From assembly GCA_030156535.1 (NCBI GenBank), contig JASGMJ010000011.1:1-64000 (forward strand): a stretch of 64,000 bases of DNA, given 5' to 3'. The position numbers and the translations under genes were made by a program. The notes under the pieces are model-generated. The model saw only the letters and a list, made by a program, of their open reading frames with translations. It ran no database searches and had not been told where the DNA came from. The first letter of the stretch is position 1. Each line of letters begins with the position of its first letter. Source of the DNA: Candidatus Sumerlaeota bacterium. Lineage in GTDB: Bacteria > Sumerlaeota > Sumerlaeia > SLMS01 > JAHLLQ01. This document shows positions 17,089 to 25,072 of the stretch, one piece after another.

Positions 17089-17119
17089 GGAGTGGTGGTC
17101 TCGGTTTCCCCACCACTCC
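17089..17119. other. strong inverted repeat upstream of the MglA-like gene
   Basis: ggagtggtgg (17089-17098) pairs perfectly with ccaccactcc (17110-17119) around an 11-base loop, 65 bases before the GTPase start. No T-run follows, so it is not a classical terminator. It could be an mRNA leader structure or an operator. A weak sigma70-like pair (ttgacc 16969, tagata 16992, spacing 17) lies further upstream. Confidence 0.35.
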
Positions 17120-17184
17120 GTATCGTCAACAAGTCAGCTTTAGTCGGAACGGAGCAGGCTCTCGAAAGCAATGGCGGAACCTAA

Positions 17185-17799
17185 ATGCCGATTATCAATT
17201 ATCGAACACGGGAAATCAACTGCAAGATCGTCTACGTTGGCCCCAGCCTTGGGGGCAAGACCACGAACATTCAGGCCATTCACGGCCTGATTCCAGGCCA
17301 CAACAAGACCAACTTGCAGTCCATCGACACAGAGGGGGATCGCACCCTCTTCTTCGACTACTTCTCCCTCGATCTCGAAGACATCGCAGGGTTCAAGGCC
17401 AAGTTCCTCATTTATGGTGTTCCTGGACAGCCGTACTACCGCTCGACTCGCAAGATGGTTCTCAACGGAGTCGACGGTTTGGTCTTCGTCGCTGACAGCG
17501 ACAAGTCACGCCTTCAGGACAACCTCGAATCGCTCGACGACCTCAAGTCCATGCTGGTCGAATACGGGTACGATTATGACTCGATCCCCCTCGTTTTCCA
17601 GTACAACAAGCGGGATCTCTTCTTTATCACCCCGGTGGAGGAGTTCGAGGAAGTCCTAAACGACCGGGGGTGCCGGTCCTTCGAGGCTATTGCGGTGCAG
17701 TACAAGGGAGTGGCCGAGACCTTCCGGGCCGTTTGCCGGGAAGTCGTTCTCAAGCTCAACGAAACCCTGACACGGCAATACGGCGCCTACCGGACATGA
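17185..17799 (+). CDS. MglA-like small Ras-family GTPase
   Basis: 204 residues. P-loop GPSLGGKTT at 19-27, the MglA-type PM3 sequence GVPGQ (in place of the Ras DxxGQ), and the guanine-specificity motif YNKRDL. In Myxococcus MglA controls cell polarity and motility; relatives in other phyla act in poorly known surface or gliding functions. It is followed at once by a roadblock protein, the class that includes the MglA activator MglB, so the two likely form a switch. No motility or pilus genes are adjacent, apart from an orphan GspF/PilC at 39359. Confidence 0.88.
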   Translation: MPIINYRTREINCKIVYVGPSLGGKTTNIQAIHGLIPGHNKTNLQSIDTEGDRTLFFDYFSLDLEDIAGFKAKFLIYGVPGQPYYRSTRKMVLNGVDGLVFVADSDKSRLQDNLESLDDLKSMLVEYGYDYDSIPLVFQYNKRDLFFITPVEEFEEVLNDRGCRSFEAIAVQYKGVAETFRAVCREVVLKLNETLTRQYGAYRT

Positions 17800-17830
17800 T
17801 GACGCCATGGCGTCTGAGGGAACAGCGACA

Positions 17831-18427
17831 ATGACCAAGAATGCGAAAAAGAAGGGAAGCACCACAGGGGTCGGGCTGCGCGATTTCGGCGGCCCCGTTG
17901 TTCCTGTTCGCGGTTCGGGAAGTCAGTTCTTTGCCCTCTCCTACCGCGTCCTTGAAATCGTCAATGAACGGCTGACCCGAATGGTCGAGGAAGACCACGT
18001 CCGTTGTGCGATGCTGATCGATCGTACGGGATGCATCATGGCATCAGCGGGCGATTTTCATCCCATCAACCCTTCCACCATGGGAGCCACTGCCGCAGCC
18101 ACCATTGCGGCTCTCAACACCATGGTTTCCCGGGCAACCAGCCCCGAAGTCTCTGTCAAATTCTACGGGGCAGAGATCGACCGCATCCACTTCTTCCTGG
18201 TGGAGGAGCGGCTGATTCTGTGCCTGCTGACCAGCCGCAACGCCACGCAAAGCAACATCCGATCAGTTGCGAAGACTTTTGCCACCGAACTGGGCAGGGA
18301 AATTGACGAGGACCGGCAGCAAAATCGCGGCGAAGGCCGGGAGCTGCTCCAGTCCGTCAACTATATCGAGAACAAGCTCGACGAGTTGTTCAAGGACTTC
18401 ATGCCCGGGCTCGACGAGGGGAAGTAA
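17831..18427 (+). CDS. roadblock/LC7-domain protein, likely partner of the GTPase
   Basis: 198 residues from ATG 17831 (GAGGGA upstream); an ATG at 17807 is also possible. A Lys-rich N-terminus, then a roadblock/LC7 fold at residues ~40-150 (RCAMLIDRTGCIMASAGD, followed by a helix and IHFFLVEERLILCLL), then a charged helix. Roadblock proteins such as MglB act as GTPase activators or scaffolds. It starts 8-32 bases after the mglA-like stop, so the genes form a two-gene operon ending at the hairpin at 18465. Confidence 0.82.
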   Translation: MTKNAKKKGSTTGVGLRDFGGPVVPVRGSGSQFFALSYRVLEIVNERLTRMVEEDHVRCAMLIDRTGCIMASAGDFHPINPSTMGATAAATIAALNTMVSRATSPEVSVKFYGAEIDRIHFFLVEERLILCLLTSRNATQSNIRSVAKTFATELGREIDEDRQQNRGEGRELLQSVNYIENKLDELFKDFMPGLDEGK

Positions 18428-18464
18428 CCCCGCCGCGCCTCGATCCGTTCATCCCCTGAAAAAC

Positions 18465-18495
18465 AAAGCGGCCGCCCTGTCCGGGCGGCCGCTTT
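18465..18495. terminator. bidirectional terminator between the GTPase operon and tRNA genes
   Basis: Perfect 13-bp stem aaagcggccgccc / gggcggccgcttt with a 5-base loop. On the minus strand it is followed by tttgtttttc, a good U-tract for ending the tRNA transcript; on the plus strand it ends the mglA-roadblock operon less strongly. Confidence 0.8.
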
Positions 18496-18502
18496 CGATT
18501 CG

Positions 18503-18580
18503 TGGTAGTCCCAAGGGGATTCGAACCCCTGTTTCCGCCGTGAGAGGGCGGCGTCCTGGACCGGGCTAGACGATGAGACC
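18503..18580 (-). tRNA. tRNA-Glu (anticodon CTC)
   Basis: Minus-strand cloverleaf beginning ggtctcatcgtctag, with anticodon loop CTCTCAC on a gccgcc/ggcggc stem, T arm aggggttcgaatcccct and encoded CCA at 18503-18505. The acceptor stem has a G-U at the first pair. 78 nt. Confidence 0.93.
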
Positions 18581-18600
18581 ACAAACCTCGGAAATTGAAA

Positions 18601-18676
18601 TGGCTGGGGAGGAAGGACTCGAACCCTCGACATCCAGAACCAGAATCTGGCGTGCTACCAGCTGCACCACTCCCCA
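18601..18676 (-). tRNA. tRNA-Gln (anticodon CTG)
   Basis: Minus-strand cloverleaf: acceptor tggggag/ctcccca, anticodon loop TTCTGGT (anticodon CTG) on a ccaga/tctgg stem, T arm gagggttcgagtccttc, discriminator G and encoded CCA at 18601-18603. It lies 20 bp upstream of tRNA-Glu on the same strand and was probably co-transcribed with it. Confidence 0.93.
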
Positions 18677-18780
18677 GCAGGGTCCCCAGTCGCTGCCGGG
18701 GTTGGAGTGTGTAGGGGAATCCCATTCCGGCCGTCAAGCCCGAATTGTCATTGTTCGCACCCGCAATTGCACCGGGCGTC

Positions 18781-19422
18781 TCAAGCCCACGCCGGATGGG
18801 GCGGAAGGGCTCCGTCGAACAAAGCCGTCTCGATTCCCACGCGCCGCGCCGCCGCCAGGTTCTCCTCCAGGTCGTCCAGAAAAACGTGTGCCTCCGCCGG
18901 GCGTCCGGTGCGCCGCAGAATCTCCTCGAAGAACCCGGGGTCCGTCTTCGTCGCCCCCATCTCGTAGGAAAGAAACAGCTCGTCGAACAGACCGTTCAGC
19001 CGTGGATAACGCTGCTGCACGAATTCCCAATGCGAGGCGTTCGTGTTCGAGCACAACGTCACCCGCACGCCCCGCGCTCTGGCCCGCTCCATGCCGTCGA
19101 ACACGTCGTCGGATGTGCGCGTGAACATTTCGTTCCAGATGCGGGCCATTTCCACCTGCGGGATCTCGATGCCAAACAAGGTGGCGAAATCCTCGCACAG
19201 CCAGGGGATATCCCCCTGGCCACGTTCCAGGATCTTATTGCGCGTCGCGCCGCTCGCCGTCGGGACAAACAGAAAAGCGTACAGATCCACGTCCTGGGGC
19301 ACGCGATCCGGTGTGATGTCCGGCCGCGCCCGCAGGTAGTCACGCATGTTCGTCGCCGCCATCCGGTGGTCAAAATCGATCAGTGTCCGTCCCAGATCGC
19401 ACAGAATGATTTCCGTTTTCAT
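18781..19422 (-). CDS. HAD-superfamily hydrolase (YihX-like)
   Basis: 213 residues. Motif I reads CDLGRTLIDFD, the DLGxxLxDxD form typical of YihX-type phosphatases rather than DxDGT. Motif II is LCSNTNASHW, motif III the Lys in GATKTDPGFF and motif IV VFLDDLEEN. A helical cap lies between motifs I and II. It likely dephosphorylates a small metabolite such as a sugar phosphate. Start 19422 has AGGAG upstream. The next gene upstream ends 19 bp away on the same strand. Confidence 0.85.
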   Translation of the reverse strand: MKTEIILCDLGRTLIDFDHRMAATNMRDYLRARPDITPDRVPQDVDLYAFLFVPTASGATRNKILERGQGDIPWLCEDFATLFGIEIPQVEMARIWNEMFTRTSDDVFDGMERARARGVRVTLCSNTNASHWEFVQQRYPRLNGLFDELFLSYEMGATKTDPGFFEEILRRTGRPAEAHVFLDDLEENLAAARRVGIETALFDGALPPHPAWA

Positions 19423-19441
19423 GAATCGCTCTCCTCTTGAG

Positions 19442-20440
19442 TTACGTCCAACTGAACGACACGCCCAGCGAGGTGAACACAACCCAGAGGATCAGTCCCA
19501 ACAGCGCGATGGCCAGGTTCACCATGTTTGAGTAGCTGACCGAACCGAGTGCCGTGTTCAGGTCTGGCGCCCGCAGCTTTTCCAGATTGTGCACCGTTAC
19601 GGTGAGTTCGGGGAGGGACGTGATCAGCGAGCCCAGAAAATAGTGCAGCCAGGCGAAGATCATGGGGCCGAACAGCCCGGACAGACTCCCCGAATAGATC
19701 ACGCTCCATCCCAGGAACAGCGCGTTCATCACCCAGCAGGCCGCAATCACGCCAAGCGTTCCCGCCAGCAGGCCGCCCCAGCTCTCCGTGAAGCCCGACT
19801 CGTCCATGTCGTCGAATAACTCGATGCGCCGGCGCTTGAGGATCATCTCGAACACGACGAACGCCGCGATGCCCAGAATCAGCAGAACCGCCACGAGAGC
19901 GACGGAGGGATCGAGTGGCGTCATTGTTTCCCTGCTCATCATCACGCGCAGTGCCGAAAACCCAAAGGCAAACAGTACGAGCGAAACGGCCAGATGCCCG
20001 AGAAGCAGGCGCCACTCCGCGCGCAGGAGCCTCAGGAACTGGCGCAGCCGTTCGCGGTCTCCCTTGATCGCCAGCTTCAGCGCAACCCACGCAAAGCCCG
20101 CGAGATACATCAGATAGACGTTCGCCAGCAGCGAGCCGAGCGGATTGCTCCAGCCGCCCATCTTGCGCATCCCAAAGGACACCAGCATCGCTGCGGCCTC
20201 GGGGTTGTTGGTGCTCGCGTTGATGCACAGCGTCCGCCAGCTCTTGCCCAGATGCCGCCCGGCCAGTCCGGCCGCGTTGTTCACCATCAGTTGGGTGGCA
20301 CGGGGAATCACGACAAAGCTCAGGAGGGCGGAAACAACCATGGAAGCGGCAATGAACGCCCCGTTTCCCATTGAGGTATGCAGGTTCTGGAGTTGAGCGG
20401 TGATATCGAACAAGGATGTACTCCCAAAATGGCCGGACAT
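19442..20440 (-). CDS. CaCA-superfamily (Na+/Ca2+ exchanger-like) membrane protein
   Basis: 332 residues from ATG 20440 (a TTG at 20464 would add eight), with about ten hydrophobic segments in two halves around an acidic cytoplasmic loop (RRRIELFDDMDESGF). Each half carries an alpha-repeat-like motif: NNPEAAAMLVSFG..NPLGSLLANV near residue 74 and TSLPELTVTVHN..NTALGSVSYSNMVNL near 270. In CaCA exchangers these repeats bind cations. The first repeat has lost the usual GTS before PE, so the exact ion and direction are uncertain. Confidence 0.75.
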   Translation of the reverse strand: MSGHFGSTSLFDITAQLQNLHTSMGNGAFIAASMVVSALLSFVVIPRATQLMVNNAAGLAGRHLGKSWRTLCINASTNNPEAAAMLVSFGMRKMGGWSNPLGSLLANVYLMYLAGFAWVALKLAIKGDRERLRQFLRLLRAEWRLLLGHLAVSLVLFAFGFSALRVMMSRETMTPLDPSVALVAVLLILGIAAFVVFEMILKRRRIELFDDMDESGFTESWGGLLAGTLGVIAACWVMNALFLGWSVIYSGSLSGLFGPMIFAWLHYFLGSLITSLPELTVTVHNLEKLRAPDLNTALGSVSYSNMVNLAIALLGLILWVVFTSLGVSFSWT

Positions 20441-20579
20441 GCGTGCTGACGGGGCCGTCGCCAAGCGAGCGGGGGGAAGTCGGGGAAGGTCAAGGCGGGA
20501 CTACTGCCCGGTCTTCCCTTGCCGGTCAGGCCCGCCACGACCGATACTTCCGGCAGATCGTTCCGAGGACCCACGCACC

Positions 20580-21398
20580 GTGCCGCTGAGCTACGAAGAC
20601 ATCGAAAAAGGCCGCCGCCGTGAGTGGAAGCAACTCATGGATCCGGAGGAGCGCAAGCGCCGCGAAGAGGAAGCCAGAGAGAAGGATCCGGAATACCAGA
20701 AGCGCAAGTCCGCCGCACGCCGCCGCAACGACCGCCAGAAGATCCGAGACGAAGCACGCGAGACCGAATGGCAAGTGGCCCGGCGAAAAGTCATGGTCCG
20801 CACCAGCATCGCCATCGGCATCCTGCTGCTCATCCTCGGGATTCAGTGGCTCGCCGGATTCCTCTGGAAGAAGGCCACCTACGACCGCCGCGCCGAGCTC
20901 GAATCCGTCGCCGTCAGCCGCCACAAACCCTACCAGAACTTCTCCTCCCCTCTCGATACATGGGCTTCATGGCGCAACGCCTGGATCCGCCTCGATGCCG
21001 AGGACGTCGTGGCAACCTACTCGGAGAGCAACATCAAGAAGTCCGTTGGCAAGCAGGACCCCAAGCAGTACGCCCTCTACCTCCAGCGGCGCATTCGCGA
21101 GGGCCACATGAACACCTACGTCGATCTCGCCCAGCGCTTCTCGATGCCTGAAATCCTGCGTCTCCCCACCTCCAATCCCCGCGATGGCGAACTGGCCGTC
21201 TTTGCCTCGCAACCCGTCAAGGTGCGTGGCGTTCTCAACGGCGCACAGGCCTGGGTGCTCGCCGTTTCGTGGGACGAAAAAAAGCAGAAGTGGCTTGTCG
21301 AGGACATCCGCTCCGAGGCGTCCTGGGATCCCAAGTGGTCCCACGTCAACATGATCCAGGTTTCCAAACTGCCCCGCCAGAAGCCGGAGGAAGAGTAG
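20580..21398 (+). CDS. single-pass membrane protein with external NTF2-like-looking domain, unknown function
   Basis: 272 residues from GTG 20580, with GAGGA upstream; an ATG at 20638 is possible. Residues ~1-75 are extremely charged (Arg/Glu/Lys, likely helical), followed by one membrane helix (TSIAIGILLLILGIQWLAGF) and an external part with DTWASWRNAWIRLDAEDVVATY, which resembles the start of NTF2-like or SnoaL-like folds. The C-terminal strand-rich region ends in a charged tail. It is followed 4 bases later by the CPXCG protein. Confidence 0.65.
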   Translation: MPLSYEDIEKGRRREWKQLMDPEERKRREEEAREKDPEYQKRKSAARRRNDRQKIRDEARETEWQVARRKVMVRTSIAIGILLLILGIQWLAGFLWKKATYDRRAELESVAVSRHKPYQNFSSPLDTWASWRNAWIRLDAEDVVATYSESNIKKSVGKQDPKQYALYLQRRIREGHMNTYVDLAQRFSMPEILRLPTSNPRDGELAVFASQPVKVRGVLNGAQAWVLAVSWDEKKQKWLVEDIRSEASWDPKWSHVNMIQVSKLPRQKPEEE

Positions 21399-21402
21399 CA
21401 CC

Positions 21403-21606
21403 GTGCTGGTTGACGCGCCCTTCGATTGCCAGTGCTGCGGTGCCGTCAACGTCACTTCCGTCGATGTCTCCGCCGGGAGAAAGCAGTCCTACACCGAGGA
21501 CTGCCAGAACTGCTGCCGCCCGCATCTGCTTTATATCACGGTGGAAGTGAGGGACGGGGAAGCCCTTGCCACCATCGACGCCGAGCCTGAATCGGATTTC
21601 TTCTGA
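21403..21606 (+). CDS. CPXCG-type cysteine-rich small protein
   Basis: 67 residues from GTG 21403; GGAGG of the ribosome binding site lies inside the end of the previous gene. Two Cys pairs, CQCCG near the start and EDCQNCCRP in the middle, resemble the zinc-ribbon protein family named for CPxCG, with Gln in place of the first Pro. The family has no known function. Confidence 0.75.
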   Translation: MLVDAPFDCQCCGAVNVTSVDVSAGRKQSYTEDCQNCCRPHLLYITVEVRDGEALATIDAEPESDFF

Positions 21607-21649
21607 TTCGCCGTATTGGCCATCAACCTCATCGGGAAGGACCACGGAG

Positions 21650-22798
21650 ATGGAACAACGCGAGAAGATTCTCCAGGCACACGCGGCTCTCGAAGCAGCA
21701 CTCCACGCCTCCGAAATACGTCCCGTTGCCTTTGTCGGGCTCGACGGCTTTGTCGACGAGATCGCCCGCGTTGTCGATCAGCGCCAGGACTTTGAACACT
21801 ACACGCCCATCCGCACGATTTCCGATTACGCCGCACGCCTTGCCGGTGCCGCGGGAAAATCCACGAACGTGGAACTCGTCATCCAGGAAATCAAGATGGG
21901 CGGCAATGGTCCCCTGATGGCCGACGCGCTCGGGCGTCTCTCGGTGCGCGTGAACAGCGCCGGCGCCCTCGGGCATCCCGTCCTGCACCCCGTCTTCCAT
22001 CCTCTTGAAGAATACGGCCGCGTTGTCTCCCTGGCCGATCCCGCCGTCACGCTCGCTGCGGAGTTCGACGACGGCAAGATCATGCACGGCAAGCTCGACA
22101 CGCTCAACGAGATCACGCCGGAGAATCTCGTCCGTGCCGCCGGGGGAGAGAAGGCCCTCTCCGAACTCATGGAGGAGACCGACCTCATCGCCCTCGTCAA
22201 CTGGACGATGATCCCGCACCTGACGGAGTGCTATCGCAGCATCCTCGAATACCTCGAAAAAGTGGGTCCCAACAGCGCCCCGAGCATCGTCTTCTTCGAT
22301 CTCTGCGATCCGCAGAAGCGCAGCCGCGCCGACCTGCGCGCGGCCATCGCCGTCATGGCCGAGTTCGCGAGCGTGGGCAGCCGCCCCGTGCTTGGCCTCA
22401 ACGAGAAGGAGAGTTCCGAAGTTTGCGAGGCCCTGGGAATCGAAGCAGGTGAATCGAATCCCGATGCTCTGGCCGACCGCGCGCGCCGCATCTCTACCGC
22501 CTCGGGCATTCCGGAAGTCGTCATTCATCCCCGCACGTATGCCGTCGTCGTCAGCCCCGAGAGCGAGGGACACATCGACGGCCCCGTGTGCGCCAACCCA
22601 CGCCTGACAACCGGTGCGGGCGATCATTTCAACGGCGGCTATTGCTTCGGCAGGCTGATGGGCCTTGCGCCCGCCGACGCCATCGTCATCGGCAAGGCCG
22701 TCTCGGGCTACTACGTTCGCGCCGGGCACGGCCCGTCGGAGAACGGCGTGCTCGAGTTCCTGACGCGTTGGGTGGACGGCCAAGTCGATCCCTGGTGA
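21650..22798 (+). CDS. PfkB-family sugar or nucleoside kinase
   Basis: 382 residues. Early part PVAFVGLDGFVDEIARVVD, a central lid, and the PfkB signature near the end, LTTGAGDHFNGGYCFGRLMG, whose Asp is the catalytic base. The usual DTTGAGD reads LTTGAGD here. The substrate cannot be read from sequence; ribokinase, fructokinase and ADP-dependent types are all possible. ATG 21650 has GGAAGG upstream. Confidence 0.82.
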   Translation: MEQREKILQAHAALEAALHASEIRPVAFVGLDGFVDEIARVVDQRQDFEHYTPIRTISDYAARLAGAAGKSTNVELVIQEIKMGGNGPLMADALGRLSVRVNSAGALGHPVLHPVFHPLEEYGRVVSLADPAVTLAAEFDDGKIMHGKLDTLNEITPENLVRAAGGEKALSELMEETDLIALVNWTMIPHLTECYRSILEYLEKVGPNSAPSIVFFDLCDPQKRSRADLRAAIAVMAEFASVGSRPVLGLNEKESSEVCEALGIEAGESNPDALADRARRISTASGIPEVVIHPRTYAVVVSPESEGHIDGPVCANPRLTTGAGDHFNGGYCFGRLMGLAPADAIVIGKAVSGYYVRAGHGPSENGVLEFLTRWVDGQVDPW

Positions 22799-22830
22799 AG
22801 ACCGGGAGAAAGCTGTCAGTCCTCAGTCGT

Positions 22831-22871
22831 CAGTTTTCGGCTTTCAGTTTTCGGCTTTCAGTTTTGGCTCT
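22831..22871. repeat. 14-bp tandem repeat, three copies
   Basis: cagttttcggcttt twice and a third partial copy (cagttttggctct), in the gap between the converging pfkB and galE genes. A related cagtcctcagtcgt run precedes it. Confidence 0.75.
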
Positions 22872-22893
22872 CAGCGCCATCAGAACGTCCTGC

Positions 22894-23877
22894 CTACTCG
22901 GCGTATCCCTCGGGGTGTGTCGAGTGCCAGGTCCAGGCATCCAGCACAATCTGGCGCAGGTCGGGGATGCGCGGCGCCCAGCCCAGGCGTTTCTTTGCCA
23001 GCGAGGCGTCGGCAATCAGGCGCGACGGATCGCCCGCGCGGCGCGGCCCTTCCACCACGGTGATCTCCCGGCCCGTGACTTCGCGGCACGCCTGCACGAC
23101 TTCGCGCACCGAGTACCCCGCGCCATTGCCCAGATTGCAGATGAGCGACTGGCCGCCGCCCTCCAGCATGTCGAGCGCCCGCAGGTGCGCGTCCGCAAGA
23201 TCGGCGACGTGAATGTAGTCGCGGACGCATGTGCCGTCCGGCGTGTCGTAGTCCGTGCCGAACACCTGGATGCTTTCGCGCTGGCCGAGTGCCACTTGCA
23301 GCACCAGCGGAATCAGATGGCTCTCGGGGCGGTGGTCCTCGCCGCGCGTGGGAATCGCGCCGCAGGCGTTGAAGTAGCGCAGGGCCACGAAACGCAGGCC
23401 GTGCGCGGCGGCGTAAGCCTCCATCGCCTGCTCCATGAAACGCTTCGTCAGGCCATAGGGGTTCGCCGGGCGCGTTGGATGTGTCTCTTGCAGCGGAATC
23501 GCCTCGGGCTCGCCATAGGTGGCCGCCGTCGAGGAAAAGACGAGGCACTTCGTTCCCGACTCCAGCATCGCGCGCAGCAGCGACAGCGTGCCGCCGACGT
23601 TGTTGTCCATGTACTTCGCCGGATTCGTCACGGACTCGCCGACAAGCGAAAACGCGGCAAAGTGAACGACGGCGTCGATCTTCTCCGCCGTCAGCACCTC
23701 CGCCACTTTGTCCGTTTCCTTCAGGTCGATACAGAATAACGGCACCGACGAATCGACAGCGGCGCGATGCCCCGTCGCCAGATTGTCGATCACGACGACG
23801 CGGTCGCCCCGAAGGCGCAGCGTTTCCGTGGTCACACTGCCGATGTATCCCGCGCCGCCCGTCACCAGAATGTTCAT
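22894..23877 (-). CDS. galE: UDP-glucose 4-epimerase
   Basis: 327 residues, standard length. Rossmann motif TGGAGYIGS at 6-14, substrate loop FAAFSLVGESV, catalytic SSTAATYG (Ser) and YGLTK (Tyr-x3-Lys), and the sugar-binding RYFNACGA. It interconverts UDP-glucose and UDP-galactose for surface glycans. It follows the etfA terminator, so it is probably transcribed on its own. Confidence 0.95.
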   Translation of the reverse strand: MNILVTGGAGYIGSVTTETLRLRGDRVVVIDNLATGHRAAVDSSVPLFCIDLKETDKVAEVLTAEKIDAVVHFAAFSLVGESVTNPAKYMDNNVGGTLSLLRAMLESGTKCLVFSSTAATYGEPEAIPLQETHPTRPANPYGLTKRFMEQAMEAYAAAHGLRFVALRYFNACGAIPTRGEDHRPESHLIPLVLQVALGQRESIQVFGTDYDTPDGTCVRDYIHVADLADAHLRALDMLEGGGQSLICNLGNGAGYSVREVVQACREVTGREITVVEGPRRAGDPSRLIADASLAKKRLGWAPRIPDLRQIVLDAWTWHSTHPEGYAE

Positions 23878-23944
23878 GCCGCTCTCCCGCCTTGGGTGTT
23901 GTGTGTCCGAGAGTCCACGAAAGGAGTGCGCGGAGGAAATGAAA

Positions 23945-23989
23945 TTTTCAAAAACAAAGCGGGCGGCGAAGCTCTTGCTCCGCCGCCCG
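23945..23989 (-). terminator. Rho-independent terminator of the acyl-CoA dehydrogenase/ETF operon
   Basis: Stem cgggcggcg / cgccgcccg (23960-23968 / 23981-23989). Reading on the minus strand it is followed by tttgtttttg. It sits 36 bp beyond the etfA stop. Confidence 0.8.
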
Positions 23990-24025
23990 ACTCGGCTCCC
24001 TCAGTTTGAGACGCCCCTGCCGCGA

Positions 24026-25042
24026 TTATTCGGCGAGAAGCGCGTTCACCTTTTCCATGACGGCAAACGAGTCGGCGACGTACAGCACGTCCGCCTTCCC
24101 CTGGGCCCAGCCGCAGTTCGCGTCCAGATTGATCGCCCGCCGCTCCGTGATGAAGCGCCAGCCGACGACGTGGGGTTCTTCGCCGTGACAGCACGTCGCG
24201 AGTCCCTTGGGGTGACGCGGCGTCGAACCGGTCTGCCCGACCTGATTCAGATGCGAGAGGCAGGTGAGAACGGCCTGGCCCTCGCCCTTCTGATCGACGA
24301 GCGACTTGCTGCTGCCGAGCGAGGCCTTCGCGTTGTCCACAAAGTCGAGGATCAGCTTCTCCGCCTCGGCGACGTGGAACTGTCCGTCTGGCTGCTTCTT
24401 CGTCCATCCCGCTCCCGCGACGAACAACACGTCCGCCTCGGGGCGAATCGTCTGCTGGCCGCTGGAGGGCGTGCGCACTCCGGTCACCTGTGTGCGCTTG
24501 GCCGCATCGCCGAGCGTCACGTCAACGGCTTCGATGCTTGCCGAACCCGGTGCGCCCTGCCACGCGGCGAACGAGCCCGGATCGACGGAAATCACCCACG
24601 GCCGCGCGGCGCGCGTCATCTGCGCCATCATGCGTTGGCGGTAGTACCAGCGCGTCACGACCGGCGCGTCGTTCTCCACGGCGAGTCCCGTGACGTGCGT
24701 GTCGATCTGGCCGCCGAGACGGTGCGCGACGCCAGCGGCGACGCGCGACCAGCGCGACGTTCCAGCCGCCACGATGATCTCCGCGCCCGCGGCCTTCGCG
24801 ATGGCTTCCGCCGCCGCCGCATCGCTCGCATAGCGAGGCTGCGCGAAGTCGCTTCCGGCCACGCCGAAAACCTTCGCGGCGCCCGCGCCCGCCAGCATGT
24901 CTGCTGCCGCGTCAATCTTCTCGCCGATCACGCCGGCGCAGAACTCGCCGCCGAGTTGCTTCGCCGCCGCGAGGGCTTCCAGAGCCGCCTTGCCCAGCGA
25001 CCCATCCTGCTCTGCAAACGCAATAACCAGTACCTTGCTCAT
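24026..25042 (-). CDS. etfA: divergent electron transfer flavoprotein alpha subunit
   Basis: 338 residues. N-terminal ETF domain (KVLVIAFAEQDGSLGKAALE, then IIVAAGTSRWSRVAAGVAHRLGG). The C-terminal FAD domain has NQVGQTG, conserved in EtfA, and ends in YVADSFAVMEKVNALL. The usual GISGAxQHxxGM and AINxDPxAPIF segments are missing: the chain reads LATCCHGEEPHVVGW and AINLDANCGWAQG instead. It should carry electrons from the acyl-CoA dehydrogenase to the ETF-QO-like protein encoded upstream, but its FAD environment must differ from textbook EtfA. Last gene of a four-gene operon, 30 bp after etfB. Confidence 0.82.
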   Translation of the reverse strand: MSKVLVIAFAEQDGSLGKAALEALAAAKQLGGEFCAGVIGEKIDAAADMLAGAGAAKVFGVAGSDFAQPRYASDAAAAEAIAKAAGAEIIVAAGTSRWSRVAAGVAHRLGGQIDTHVTGLAVENDAPVVTRWYYRQRMMAQMTRAARPWVISVDPGSFAAWQGAPGSASIEAVDVTLGDAAKRTQVTGVRTPSSGQQTIRPEADVLFVAGAGWTKKQPDGQFHVAEAEKLILDFVDNAKASLGSSKSLVDQKGEGQAVLTCLSHLNQVGQTGSTPRHPKGLATCCHGEEPHVVGWRFITERRAINLDANCGWAQGKADVLYVADSFAVMEKVNALLAE

Positions 25043-25072
25043 TGTCTCATGCTCTCCGTGTCGGGGTCGGTG

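Noticed and set aside
22814..22872. short CRISPR array
   Set aside because: The 14-bp units are directly joined with no spacers; it is a simple tandem repeat and no cas gene is present.
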